Shown: piece by piece, positions 20,348 through 27,620 of the stretch
Position numbering within the stretch: the stretch's first letter is position 1
Layout of the letters: each line of letters starts with the position of its first letter
Source of the DNA: CAWDYA01 sp963806495
GTDB lineage: Bacteria; Acidobacteriota; Polarisedimenticolia; JACPZX01; DASXTC01
Length of the DNA stretch: 64,000 bases
Assembly (NCBI GenBank): GCA_963806495.1
Contig: CAWDYA010000002.1
Coordinates: 310,001-374,000, forward strand
Reading direction: 5' to 3'
The notes under the pieces: model-generated
What the model was told of the DNA's origin: nothing
The model's input: the letters and a program-made list of their open reading frames with translations, nothing else
The model's database searches: none
Translations under genes and position numbers: made by a program

Positions 20348-21102
20348 GGTCTTTCTCCTCGTGCGAGTGTTGAAGCCCGACGTGCCGGTTGCCGGGAGGA
20401 TGCCGCCTGCTCCTGCAGCCAGCGCACCTCCTCTTCGGCCCTCCCGAGTGGCAGCCTCAGCGCCAACAGACAGAGATACAGGACGAGGTAGGTGATGATG
20501 CCTCCGAGGAAAACGGTCTGCATGCTCTCCTCGAGCCCGCCGCCCCCCGAAGCCTTCAGGACGATCGGATGATGCCCTCTCCAGAACCGGATCGACCAGT
20601 AGACGATCGGCACGTCGAGGAATCCGATGATTCCGACCACCGCCGCGAACCGAGCCTTCTGATCGGGGTCGTCGGTGTACCGCCGGACCAGCAGGTAGCC
20701 GGCGTAGATCAGCCAGAGGATCAGCGACGTGGTGAGTCGCGCCTCCCACGTCCAGTAGGTGCCCCAGACCGGCCGGGCCCACAGCGGCCCGGTCATGAGG
20801 ACCACGCTGCAGAACAGCAGGCCGATCTCCGCCGAGGCATGGCCCACGATGTCCCATCCTTTGCGTCGCGTGGCGAGATACCCGATGCTCGCGACGAAGG
20901 TGACGAAGAAGGCCAGGAAGCTGACGATCCCGGCGGGCGCGTGGAAATAGAAGATCCTCTGGATGTCGCCCATCACCCGCTCGCGTGCCGCGTAGAAGAA
21001 TGCGCCGTAGAGCGTGAGGATGGCGAGAGCCGTCACCGCGATCGGCAGGGCGACCTGGGCGACGGTTGTGACGAGGGACGGAGAGCGGGTCGTGGTCGGC
21101 AT
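20344..21102 (-). CDS. ccmC: haem exporter CcmC
   Basis: Six-helix inner-membrane protein that loads haem onto CcmE. The tryptophan-rich haem-handling WWD motif is seen as WGTYWTWEARLT (about residues 115-126). Conserved histidines flank it: YFHAP before and RGHHP after. The 252-residue length includes a C-terminal soluble extension of ~25 residues after the last helix. It starts directly after the ccmB stop and overlaps ccmD, consistent with tight translational coupling. Confidence 0.92.
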   Translation of the reverse strand: MPTTTRSPSLVTTVAQVALPIAVTALAILTLYGAFFYAARERVMGDIQRIFYFHAPAGIVSFLAFFVTFVASIGYLATRRKGWDIVGHASAEIGLLFCSVVLMTGPLWARPVWGTYWTWEARLTTSLILWLIYAGYLLVRRYTDDPDQKARFAAVVGIIGFLDVPIVYWSIRFWRGHHPIVLKASGGGGLEESMQTVFLGGIITYLVLYLCLLALRLPLGRAEEEVRWLQEQAASSRQPARRASTLARGERP

Positions 21103-21861
21103 TCACTCCTCGATGACGTACTCGAACGTGAGATAGGACGCGGTCAGGAAGACGAGGTCGAAGACGGCGGCCATGGTCAGCCATGCCCGCGGCGCACCAG
21201 TGAGTTGTCCGTTGCCCGAGATGACGGCGGCCGTGGTTTTTACCGCCGAGATCATCAGCGGGACCGAGACGCTGAACAGCAGGATCGGCAGAAGGACATC
21301 TCCTCGGCGCGTGCGTGCGGTCATCGCCCCGAACAGGGTTCCCACGGCGGTGAAGCCGAGCGTGTGCACGATTACGACCAGGGCAAGCCTGCCCGCGACG
21401 GACAGCAGGTCGAAGTTGAACAGCACGCCGCACAGCGGCAGGACGACCGCCTCCACGATCAGCATGGAGATCAGGTTCGCCAGCATCTTGCCCACGTAAA
21501 GTGTTCCGGGGTCCACAGGGGCGATGATGAGCCCCTGGATGCAGTCGGCCTCGCGCTCGAGCGTGAAGGAGTGGCCGAACGCGAGGACTCCGGCAAAGGT
21601 GAAGGCGACCCACAGGACGCCCGGCCCGAGAAGGCGAAAGTCGGCGGATGCGAAGTCGAACCCGAAGTTGAAGATCACGAGCACGAGCAGTGAGAAGAAG
21701 AACATGGCGGGGAGGTTGTCCAGGTTCCGCCATTCGATCCTCAGGTCCTTGGCGCACACCGCGATCGCCTTGCCCGTCTCGCGCCGCAGCGTGAGCATCG
21801 CGCCGGCGCGGGGCAGGGGAGCGGACCCGACCCGGGGAGCGGAAGTGGTGGGAGCGTTCAC
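21103..21861 (-). CDS. ccmB: haem exporter ABC permease CcmB
   Basis: Membrane subunit of the CcmAB ABC transporter, which uses ATP to release holo-CcmE from CcmC. About six hydrophobic helices are visible. The N-terminal KDLRIEWRNLDNLPAMFFFS is the family's cytoplasmic entry motif, and EREADCIQGLIIAPVD the conserved loop after helix 2. Length 252 against a typical 220; the extra residues are a Pro/Ala-rich N-terminus. The start overlaps the ccmA stop by 4 bp. Confidence 0.9.
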   Translation of the reverse strand: MNAPTTSAPRVGSAPLPRAGAMLTLRRETGKAIAVCAKDLRIEWRNLDNLPAMFFFSLLVLVIFNFGFDFASADFRLLGPGVLWVAFTFAGVLAFGHSFTLEREADCIQGLIIAPVDPGTLYVGKMLANLISMLIVEAVVLPLCGVLFNFDLLSVAGRLALVVIVHTLGFTAVGTLFGAMTARTRRGDVLLPILLFSVSVPLMISAVKTTAAVISGNGQLTGAPRAWLTMAAVFDLVFLTASYLTFEYVIEE

Positions 21862-22595
21862 GCGCCGTCCCCGACGACGTCGTGGTAGACGCGCTGCATC
21901 CCGGCGTGGGAAAGGCCGCGCGTGGGTGCCTCGAAGGCGAAGCGGCCGCGAGCCATGATCGAGACACGCGTGCTCACCTCGAGCCCCTCGTCGAGGTGAT
22001 GCGTCACCATGACGACGCTGCGGCCCCGGCCGCGAACCTGCTCGAGGATCCCTCGAAGCGTCCGCGAGGCGTGCTGATCGAGCCCCGTGTACGGCTCGTC
22101 CAGCAGCACGAGATCGGGATCGTGGATGAGCGCGCGGGCGATCGAGAGGCGTTGCTGCATGCCGCGAGAAAAGGTGCGAACCTGATCCTCGGCCCGCTCG
22201 GCGAGACCGACTTCCTCGAGCAGCGCCTCGCAGCGCTCCGGGATGTCGGGCAGATCGTACAGGCGGCCGTAGAACCGGAGGTTGTCACGCGCGGTGAGCC
22301 CCCCGTACAGGAACCCGTTGTGCCCGATCAGGCCGATCCGCCTCTTCACCGGGTCGGCCGCCGACTTCGGGTCGAGGCCGAAGATCGAGAGGCTGCCGGC
22401 GGTGGGCCGGACCAGCGAGGAGAGGATCCTCAGCAGCGTGGTCTTGCCGGCACCATTGGGCCCGAAGATGGTGAGGAACTCCCCGGGTGCGAGATCGAGA
22501 TCGACTCCGTCCAGGGCACGAATCGGCCCGTAGCGACGCGAAAGACCGCGGGCGGCCACCGGAGCCGCGCCGGAGTGCGTCTCAGGCTCCTGCAT
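21858..22595 (-). CDS. ccmA: haem exporter ATP-binding protein CcmA
   Basis: ABC ATPase of the CcmAB complex. Walker A is GPNGAGKTTLL, the signature is FSRGMQQRLSIARALIHDP, Walker B is LVLLDEPYTGLD and the H-loop is VTHHLDEG. The ATG at 22595 gives 245 residues; an in-frame ATG at 22628 would lengthen it and overlap the CcmI-like gene further. The gene sits between the CcmI-like gene and ccmB with short overlaps on both sides, which separates it from generic ABC-2 type ATPases. Confidence 0.9.
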   Translation of the reverse strand: MQEPETHSGAAPVAARGLSRRYGPIRALDGVDLDLAPGEFLTIFGPNGAGKTTLLRILSSLVRPTAGSLSIFGLDPKSAADPVKRRIGLIGHNGFLYGGLTARDNLRFYGRLYDLPDIPERCEALLEEVGLAERAEDQVRTFSRGMQQRLSIARALIHDPDLVLLDEPYTGLDQHASRTLRGILEQVRGRGRSVVMVTHHLDEGLEVSTRVSIMARGRFAFEAPTRGLSHAGMQRVYHDVVGDGA

Positions 22596-22866
22596 CCCGG
22601 TCCATCTGCCGGTAGATCTCGATCGCATCCTCGGAGAGCCGCTCGCGAATCTGCTCGTAGTCCTCCTTCGTGAGCTTGCCCACCTCGTATTCCATCTCGA
22701 GGTCCTTGATGCTGGCCAGGATTTCCTGCCGGCGCCTCAGGATGTCCTGCTCGCGCCCCGCCGCCACGGCCCCGTCGTCGAAGGCGGGTGGCCCGCCCCA
22801 ACCGATGAGCGGGGCGAGGATGAACAGCGTCGTGGCCCCGGCGAGGAGAACTCCGATCACGAGCAT
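22582..22866 (-). CDS. CcmI-like short membrane protein
   Basis: A 94-residue protein with one N-terminal transmembrane helix (VIGVLLAGATTLFILAPLIG) followed by a charged helical segment (LRRRQEILASIKDLEMEYEVGKLTKEDYEQIRERL). This matches the N-terminal membrane and coiled-coil part of CcmI (CycH), the apocytochrome chaperone, but without the TPR domain. Such short versions occur in ccm operons of non-proteobacteria. The ATG overlaps the ccmH stop by one base and the end overlaps ccmA by 14 bp. Confidence 0.75.
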   Translation of the reverse strand: MLVIGVLLAGATTLFILAPLIGWGGPPAFDDGAVAAGREQDILRRRQEILASIKDLEMEYEVGKLTKEDYEQIRERLSEDAIEIYRQMDRDAGA

Positions 22867-23399
22867 CAGTCGAACTCCGAGAGGTCGCGCTCGAGTCGTG
22901 AGCGGTAGCGGGCGTCGGCCGGCGGCGAGGCGCCCGAGCCCGGAGCCTCGGCCGCCTGCGCCCGCAGGGCACCCTTGCGCTGCCAGGACAGCAGCACGAT
23001 GGACAACGCGAGAAGCCCCGCGATGGAGGCCGCAAACGGCATCGCCCAGCCGATGAGATTGAAACCGCTGCGCTCGGGGACGAGCCGGACCTGCGGTCCG
23101 TGCTCCCGTACGTACTGCGCGATGAGCTGATCGGGCGTGGCCCCGGCCGCGAGTGCCGCCGCCACCTTGCGGCGCTCCATCGAGGCGAGACCGCAGGTGC
23201 ACTCGTGCAGCGACTGGTTGACGCAGGTGCCGCAGAAGCACTGGATGACCGAGGTCACCTTCATCGCCTCGGGGGATTCCACGATCGGGCCCGTCTCGGC
23301 GCCCTGCGTGTGCAGGTCGCTGCTCTGCGCCAGAGCGGCGGCGGTGCCCCCGGCCAGCAGGGTGGCCATAAGGAGCAGGATCGTGCGACCGCGGGTCAT
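22866..23399 (-). CDS. ccmH: cytochrome c biogenesis protein CcmH (CcmH/NrfF type)
   Basis: A periplasmic thiol protein, anchored by one C-terminal helix (about 115-137), that reduces apocytochrome CxxCH cysteines. A signal peptide occupies residues 1-24. The redox segment is CFCGTCVNQSLHECTC, with five cysteines, rather than the RCxxCQxQ form of proteobacterial CcmH. A three-helix stretch and a short Arg-rich tail follow. The start overlaps the ccmF stop by one base. With no ccmG in the operon, this Cys-rich protein may take on both redox steps (inference). Confidence 0.85.
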   Translation of the reverse strand: MTRGRTILLLMATLLAGGTAAALAQSSDLHTQGAETGPIVESPEAMKVTSVIQCFCGTCVNQSLHECTCGLASMERRKVAAALAAGATPDQLIAQYVREHGPQVRLVPERSGFNLIGWAMPFAASIAGLLALSIVLLSWQRKGALRAQAAEAPGSGASPPADARYRSRLERDLSEFD

Positions 23400-25417
23400 C
23401 AGATCTCCTGGGAGGCGGTGCTGTCCAGATCCACCGCTGTCCGCTTGCGGGCCACCGGAGATCGCCTCCATTCCGGCAGCACGGCGATATGGGTGCCGAT
23501 GATCAGCACGAGCCCGCCGATCCATATCCAGGAGACGAGCGGGTTGAGATATGCCTTGAATGTGTAGCCGCCCTCCTGGGGGTTGTTGTCCACCAGGATG
23601 GTGTAGAGGTCCTCGGAGAGGTTCGGCGGCCAGCTGAACAGACCATAGATGTCGACTTCCGTGGTCGGCTGCTCGGTGGCCCGGTAGAAGTACTTCTCCG
23701 GTCGCAGCGTGGCCACCTTGCGACCGTCTCGCGAGACGTCCAGGACCGTCGTGAGTACGTCCTTGTGGGCGTCGTGGGACGAGGACGTGTCTGCGAAGGT
23801 CAGCGTGTAGGGGCCGACCGAGAAGCTCTCGCCTCGCTTCAGCACGGCCATCGCCTCCTGCTGGAAGGCGGCAGAGCCCGCGATCCCGACGAAGATCATC
23901 ACCATGCCCACGTGGACGAGGTAGCCGCCGTAGCGGCGCTTGTTCCTGCCGATCAGGCTCGACAGCCCGACGAGGAACGACTCGCCTGCGGTTTTCATCC
24001 TCGCCCGGGCGCCCCGGTACAGCTCCTGCACGATCGTCGCGATGACGAACGCGCACAGAGAGAAGGCCAGGATGGCGCGAAGGTGCCGCATCCCCGTGAC
24101 GAACAGCAGCAGCGCCACGCCCGCCATGAACGCCAGCGGCATCGCGAAATTGCGCGTGAGGTTCTGCCCCGATGCCTTGCGCCAGGCGATCAGCGGGCCG
24201 ACGCCGGTGACGAAGATCAGGCTGAGGCCGAGCGGGACGATCCACTGGTTGAACCAGGGCGGCCCGACGGAGACCTTGGCTCCGGCGAACGCCTCGGAGA
24301 GGATGGGGTACACGGTGCCCCAGAACACCGTGAAGCAGATCGCGATGAAGATGATGTTGTTGAACAGGAACGCGCTCTCACGCGACAGCAGCGATTCGAT
24401 CGTGTTTTCGGTGCGCAGCCGCGGCATCCGGAGCACGAGCAAAGTCAGGCTCACCAGCACGACGATCACCCAGAACCCGGCGAACCACGGGCCGAGCGAT
24501 GACTTGGTGAAGGAGTGGACCGAGGAGATCACTCCGCTGCGGGTGATGAACGTGCCGAAGATCGACAGACTGAAGGTAATCAGCACGAGCAGCATGTTCC
24601 AGACCTTCAGCATCCCCTTTTTTTCCTGGATCATGACGGAGTGAATGAACGCCGTCATCGTGAGCCAGGGCATCAGCGATGCGTTCTCGACGGGGTCCCA
24701 GGCCCAGTATCCGCCCCATCCCAGCTCGACATACGCCCAGTACCCGCCCTGCAGGATCCCTATCCCGAGGAAGAACCAGGCGAAGAGCGACCAGCGGCGG
24801 ATCGTGGTGACCCATTCGTTGTCGAGCCGGCCGCTCATGAGGGCCGCGAGGGCGAACGCGAACGGCACGGAAACCCCCACGTACCCCATGTAGAGGCTCG
24901 GCGGGTGCGATGCCATGAACGGGTTCTGCAGCAGGGGATTGAGGCCCATGCCGTTGGCAACGGGACGCGCGAGCGACTCGAACGGGTTGCTCACGAACTG
25001 GAGCATCAGCAGGAAGAACCCGGCGATCCCCATGAGGGTCCCGGTTACGCCCGGCATCAGCTCGCGGTGGCGCCTGCGGTTCTGCAGCACGACGATCGAG
25101 GCGTAGACGCTGAGGATCCAGACCCAGAGCAGCAGCGAGCCGGCCTGACCTCCCCACAACGCGGTGATCTTGTAGATCCAGGGCTGCGTGCTCGTGGAGT
25201 TCTGAGCGACATAGAGGATGGAGAAGTCATCCGTGAGGAACGCGCGGATCAGCACGAGCGCCGCCAGGCTGACGAGCGCGCCCACCGCGAGGGCCGCGCG
25301 CTCGCCGCTTCGGATCAGTCCGGAGTGCCGGTTCTGATAGCCGAGCCAGGAGGCCAGGATCGCCCACGCGGCGCTCAGCAGCGCGACGAGGAGACAGAGA
25401 TAACCGAGATCAGCCAT
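23399..25417 (-). CDS. ccmF: haem lyase CcmF
   Basis: Large integral membrane protein (672 residues from ATG 25417) that transfers haem from CcmE to apocytochrome c. The WWD haem-binding motif reads WGGYWAWDPVENASLMPWL (about 240-258). Conserved periplasmic and transmembrane histidines appear in NPFMASHPPSLYMGY and SSVHSFTKS. The C-terminal soluble region (about 500-625) and the last helix complete the family layout. An ATG at 25435 would add six residues; 25417 begins with the expected ADLGYLCLLVALLSA. It lies 50 bp after ccmE. Confidence 0.94.
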   Translation of the reverse strand: MADLGYLCLLVALLSAAWAILASWLGYQNRHSGLIRSGERAALAVGALVSLAALVLIRAFLTDDFSILYVAQNSTSTQPWIYKITALWGGQAGSLLLWVWILSVYASIVVLQNRRRHRELMPGVTGTLMGIAGFFLLMLQFVSNPFESLARPVANGMGLNPLLQNPFMASHPPSLYMGYVGVSVPFAFALAALMSGRLDNEWVTTIRRWSLFAWFFLGIGILQGGYWAYVELGWGGYWAWDPVENASLMPWLTMTAFIHSVMIQEKKGMLKVWNMLLVLITFSLSIFGTFITRSGVISSVHSFTKSSLGPWFAGFWVIVVLVSLTLLVLRMPRLRTENTIESLLSRESAFLFNNIIFIAICFTVFWGTVYPILSEAFAGAKVSVGPPWFNQWIVPLGLSLIFVTGVGPLIAWRKASGQNLTRNFAMPLAFMAGVALLLFVTGMRHLRAILAFSLCAFVIATIVQELYRGARARMKTAGESFLVGLSSLIGRNKRRYGGYLVHVGMVMIFVGIAGSAAFQQEAMAVLKRGESFSVGPYTLTFADTSSSHDAHKDVLTTVLDVSRDGRKVATLRPEKYFYRATEQPTTEVDIYGLFSWPPNLSEDLYTILVDNNPQEGGYTFKAYLNPLVSWIWIGGLVLIIGTHIAVLPEWRRSPVARKRTAVDLDSTASQEI

Positions 25418-25467
25418 GGGGTCTTGTTCTCCCACCAGCGTGCAGATCGGGTAAGGGACGCCCCGGC

Positions 25468-25911
25468 TCAGGAGCCCGAGTATCCGTCCTTCTCGCCCCG
25501 GGGAATGTCAGCCGGGTGCTCGAGACCTTCCTTTTCGTACTTCGAGGGACACTTCGCGAGCAGACTGTGGGCCCGGAACACGCCCGCCGCGTCCATCGTC
25601 CCCTCCACCACGACATCTCCGGTTTCCTTGAAGGTGTCGGGCACTTCCTTGCTGAAGACGACCGGGACCGAGAGGGTGCCGTCCGTCACTGCGAACGCGA
25701 CCCCGATCCCGTCCGGCTGGCGCACCACGCTGTCCTGTTTGACCTTCCCGTAGATCCGGCAGTTGGTGGTCCGGAGATCGGGGGTGGAGAGATACTCGCT
25801 CACCGAGTGGTCGTACACGAGGCTCTGGTTGAAGCTGTAGACGATCAGGGCCCCGATGCCGCCAAGGATGATGATACCGCCGACGATGACCTGGATCCGT
25901 TTTCTCGACAT
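25468..25911 (-). CDS. ccmE: haem chaperone CcmE, cysteine (CxxxY) variant
   Basis: Membrane-anchored OB-fold protein that carries haem covalently from CcmC to CcmF. One helix (about residues 7-25) is followed by the beta-barrel (RIYGKVKQDSVV; GVAFAVTDG; VVVEGTMDAAGVFRAHSLLAK). The haem-binding position, His in the HxxxY motif of E. coli-type CcmE, is Cys here: LAKCPSKY (about 118-125). This CxxxY form is known from Desulfovibrio and archaea and is tied to ccm systems lacking other components. It is the first gene of the operon, with a promoter whose -10 ends nine bases before the ATG. Confidence 0.93.
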   Translation of the reverse strand: MSRKRIQVIVGGIIILGGIGALIVYSFNQSLVYDHSVSEYLSTPDLRTTNCRIYGKVKQDSVVRQPDGIGVAFAVTDGTLSVPVVFSKEVPDTFKETGDVVVEGTMDAAGVFRAHSLLAKCPSKYEKEGLEHPADIPRGEKDGYSGS

Positions 25912-25920
25912 GGCACGCTC

Positions 25921-25949
25921 ATCATAGAGAGGGTCAGGAACGGAGTCAA
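25921..25949 (-). promoter_or_regulatory. sigma-70-type promoter of the ccm operon, apparently leaderless
   Basis: On the minus strand TTGACT (25944-25949) and TATGAT (25921-25926) are 17 bases apart. Only nine bases separate the -10 from the ccmE ATG (25909-25911), so transcription should start within about three bases of the start codon. No Shine-Dalgarno is present. This is the arrangement expected for a leaderless mRNA. Confidence 0.72.
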
Positions 25950-26073
25950 ACCACGCATCGTCACAACGGACGGCAAGCGGGATGCCAACCCGTGGGGCCG
26001 TACCCGCCCCGGGGGGCGCCCCGGCTGGGTGAGATCACCCGGAACGCTTCACCGGAACCGGGGCATCCCGCCC

Positions 26074-26101
26074 TTGACAATTCCCCGGGCGGACCTATCT
26101 T
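26074..26101 (+). promoter_or_regulatory. sigma-70-type promoter in the gene-free gap
   Basis: TTGACA (26074-26079) and TATCTT (26096-26101) with a 16-base spacer on the plus strand. No plus-strand gene lies downstream until greA at 27127, which has its own promoter. The start of transcription would be near 26108, immediately ahead of three stem-loops. Confidence 0.62.
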
Positions 26102-26107
26102 GACCCC

Positions 26108-26237
26108 TACCTGAACATATTCGGGTCTGCCCACCCGGATATGCGAATGGGCGGCTGGCCCCCCTGGCCGAAAACCCTCCCATTCCAGTGCCTGTACAAG
26201 GGAGCCCGAAAGGGCTCCCGCCCTGTTTCAAGGGCAC
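26108..26237 (+). ncRNA. candidate structured small RNA (three consecutive stem-loops)
   Basis: The stretch 25912-26283 contains no protein gene. Downstream of the 26074 promoter the plus strand can fold into three tandem hairpins. The first is 26116-26126 with 26133-26143 (11 pairs, one G-U, 6-base loop). The second is 26145-26151 with 26179-26185, stacked on 26152-26158 with 26164-26170. The third is 26200-26207 with 26212-26219 (8 perfect pairs) closed by a GAAA tetraloop and bracketed by GTGCC/GGCAC (26188-26192, 26233-26237). The GNRA loop exists only on this strand. No U-tract follows, so the 3' end is uncertain. I match it to no known RNA family. Confidence 0.5.
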
Positions 26238-26283
26238 ATCTCAGCGCAGGAGACTGTATCGGATGCCGTGGCGGCGTCGTGGG

Positions 26284-26960
26284 TCAGGTTCGAGAGGCGC
26301 TGGTCAGAGCCTGGACCTTCTGGCGGAGCTCGTCGCCCACGTTCATCCCCTTGATCAGGATGTCGGTGGCGCCGGCCTCCCTGAGCGCCTTCCAGGTCTC
26401 GCCGTAGATCTCGGTCTCGTCACGCGCGGTGAAGATGAGCACCGGGATCCTCCGGCGCCGTGTGGCCTGGAGAATCTGGGTGCCGTCCTGGTCCGCCTCG
26501 AGCGAGAGATCGAGGATCACCAGATCGAACCGACCTTCCGCAAGCAATGACCGTGCGGATGACAGGTTGGGAGCCACGACCGTCTCGTATTCCCCCCCGA
26601 GAGCCTCCTTCGTCAGCTCGGCGAAGTAGTTCTGATCTCCACGAGGAGGATCCGCGAGGCGGGCGGTGCGCCGACGGCGGCCCGTTCCCCGGTGGCGTTG
26701 AGGGGCGCCGCAGCGGGGGCGTAGGGAACGAACATGTGCCCGCATTTCGGGCAGTTCACCGGTTTGCGCACCTTGGAGGAGCTTTCCGACTTTCGGGGCT
26801 TCGCCTGGGGCGGAGCCGGCGCCTGGCCGATGTCGTCCGAGGAGGCTGCGATTTTCCAGCGCTTTCCGCATTCGCGGCAGGTGAGCATCCCGCCCTTCGT
26901 GGGGAGCTTGCGCTCGTCGAGAGAGTAGTGGGTGTTGCATCCAGGGCAGCTCACCATCAT
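26284..26960 (-). CDS. zinc-ribbon (MJ0042-type) / receiver-domain fusion (frameshifted)
   Basis: Starts MMVSCPGCNTHYS with a GGAGGT Shine-Dalgarno. The N-terminal MJ0042-type zinc ribbon has CPGC ... CREC. A second short ribbon, NCPKCGHMF, follows near residue 75, then a linker and a response-regulator receiver domain. The frame breaks at the receiver start: RILLVE runs into an unrelated tail. Adding one G at 26637/26638 joins it to DQNYFAELTKEALG, giving the VED acidic pair, LVILDLSLEADQDG with the phospho-accepting Asp, and ILIKG with the conserved Lys. It is probably a cytoplasmic regulator; no kinase is adjacent. Divergent from greA. Confidence 0.78.
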
Positions 26961-26994
26961 GGCCCGTACCTCCGACGGCGAAACATAGGCTCTG

Positions 26995-27023
26995 TTGATA
27001 GGAATGACCAGCGGCCGTATACT
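26995..27023 (+). promoter_or_regulatory. greA promoter
   Basis: TTGATA (26995-27000) and TATACT (27018-27023) with a 17-base spacer. Transcription should start near 27030, leaving a leader of about 97 bases before the greA ATG. Confidence 0.75.
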
Positions 27024-27073
27024 TGTGACCTCAAGCGCCCTGACGGGGCGAAGGGCGCCCGGCCGATCCGGTC

Positions 27074-27110
27074 CCCGCGCCCGCTCGAGTCGGGTCGCGG
27101 GTCTGTTTTT
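27074..27110 (+). terminator. intrinsic terminator / attenuator inside the greA leader
   Basis: CCCGCG (27074-27079) pairs with CGCGGG (27096-27101), and inside it CCCG (27080-27083) with CGGG (27091-27094), leaving one bulged T and a 7-base loop. TCTGTTTTT follows at once (27102-27110). This is a textbook Rho-independent terminator placed 16 bases before the greA ATG, so most transcripts could end as an RNA of about 80 nt. GGGCGC at 27053-27058 can pair either with GCGCCC at 27035-27040 or with GCGCCC at 27077-27082 in the terminator stem, which would form an antiterminator. Confidence 0.7.
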
Positions 27111-27126
27111 CCCGGGGTGCAACGCG

Positions 27127-27597
27127 ATGACGCTGTCGCTCAAAGAGACGCTCGAGAGCGAGCTCAAGGTTCTCGAGAGAGAGTTGAAGATCGAGATACC
27201 GCAGGAAATCAAGAAAGCGGTGGCCATGGGGGATTTGCGCGAAAACGCCGAATACCAGACCGCGCTCGAGCGGCAGCGGTACCTCCAGTCGCGGATCGGC
27301 CAGCTCAAGCAGAAGCTGTCCGAGATCTCGCTTATCCGCTTCGATCAGGTCCCGAAGGACAGGATCGGGCTCGGCAGCCTGTTCAAGGCGCTCGATACCG
27401 ACGAGGACAAGGAAGTGGAGTTCGAGATCGTGATGGAGGGAATGGCCGACCCGAATCGGGGCATGATCTCGATCTCATCGCCGCTCGCCCGCGGCTTCGT
27501 CAACCGGAAGGTCGGCGACGAGGTCAGCATCAACGTGCCCTCAGGGCTGAAGACCTACGAGATCCTGACGATCAAGACCGTCCACGATCGGCAGTAG
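27127..27597 (+). CDS. greA: transcription elongation factor GreA
   Basis: Protein that enters the RNA polymerase secondary channel and stimulates cleavage of backtracked RNA. The N-terminal coiled coil (about residues 5-75) ends in the tip motif GDLRENAEYQTALERQ with the acidic Asp and Glu. The C-terminal FKBP-like domain holds ISISSPLARGFVNRKVGDEV. Length 156 is typical. I chose ATG 27127 because upstream in-frame codons lie in the leader, before the terminator and close to the promoter. Expression is probably controlled by that leader terminator. Confidence 0.95.
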   Translation: MTLSLKETLESELKVLERELKIEIPQEIKKAVAMGDLRENAEYQTALERQRYLQSRIGQLKQKLSEISLIRFDQVPKDRIGLGSLFKALDTDEDKEVEFEIVMEGMADPNRGMISISSPLARGFVNRKVGDEVSINVPSGLKTYEILTIKTVHDRQ

Positions 27598-27620
27598 CGG
27601 CCCCGGCCGCGCGCCGCCTG

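Noticed and set aside
26200..26219. 8-bp hairpin read as a terminator for the minus-strand zinc-ribbon gene
   Set aside because: No T-run on the minus strand; the GAAA loop on the plus strand fits an RNA hairpin better. A terminator role is not excluded.
26188..26550. Plus-strand ORF with an AGGAG site before ATG 26263
   Set aside because: It is antisense to the receiver domain, and its translation is low-complexity. The AGGAG is probably chance, though it follows the RNA candidate and should be kept in mind.
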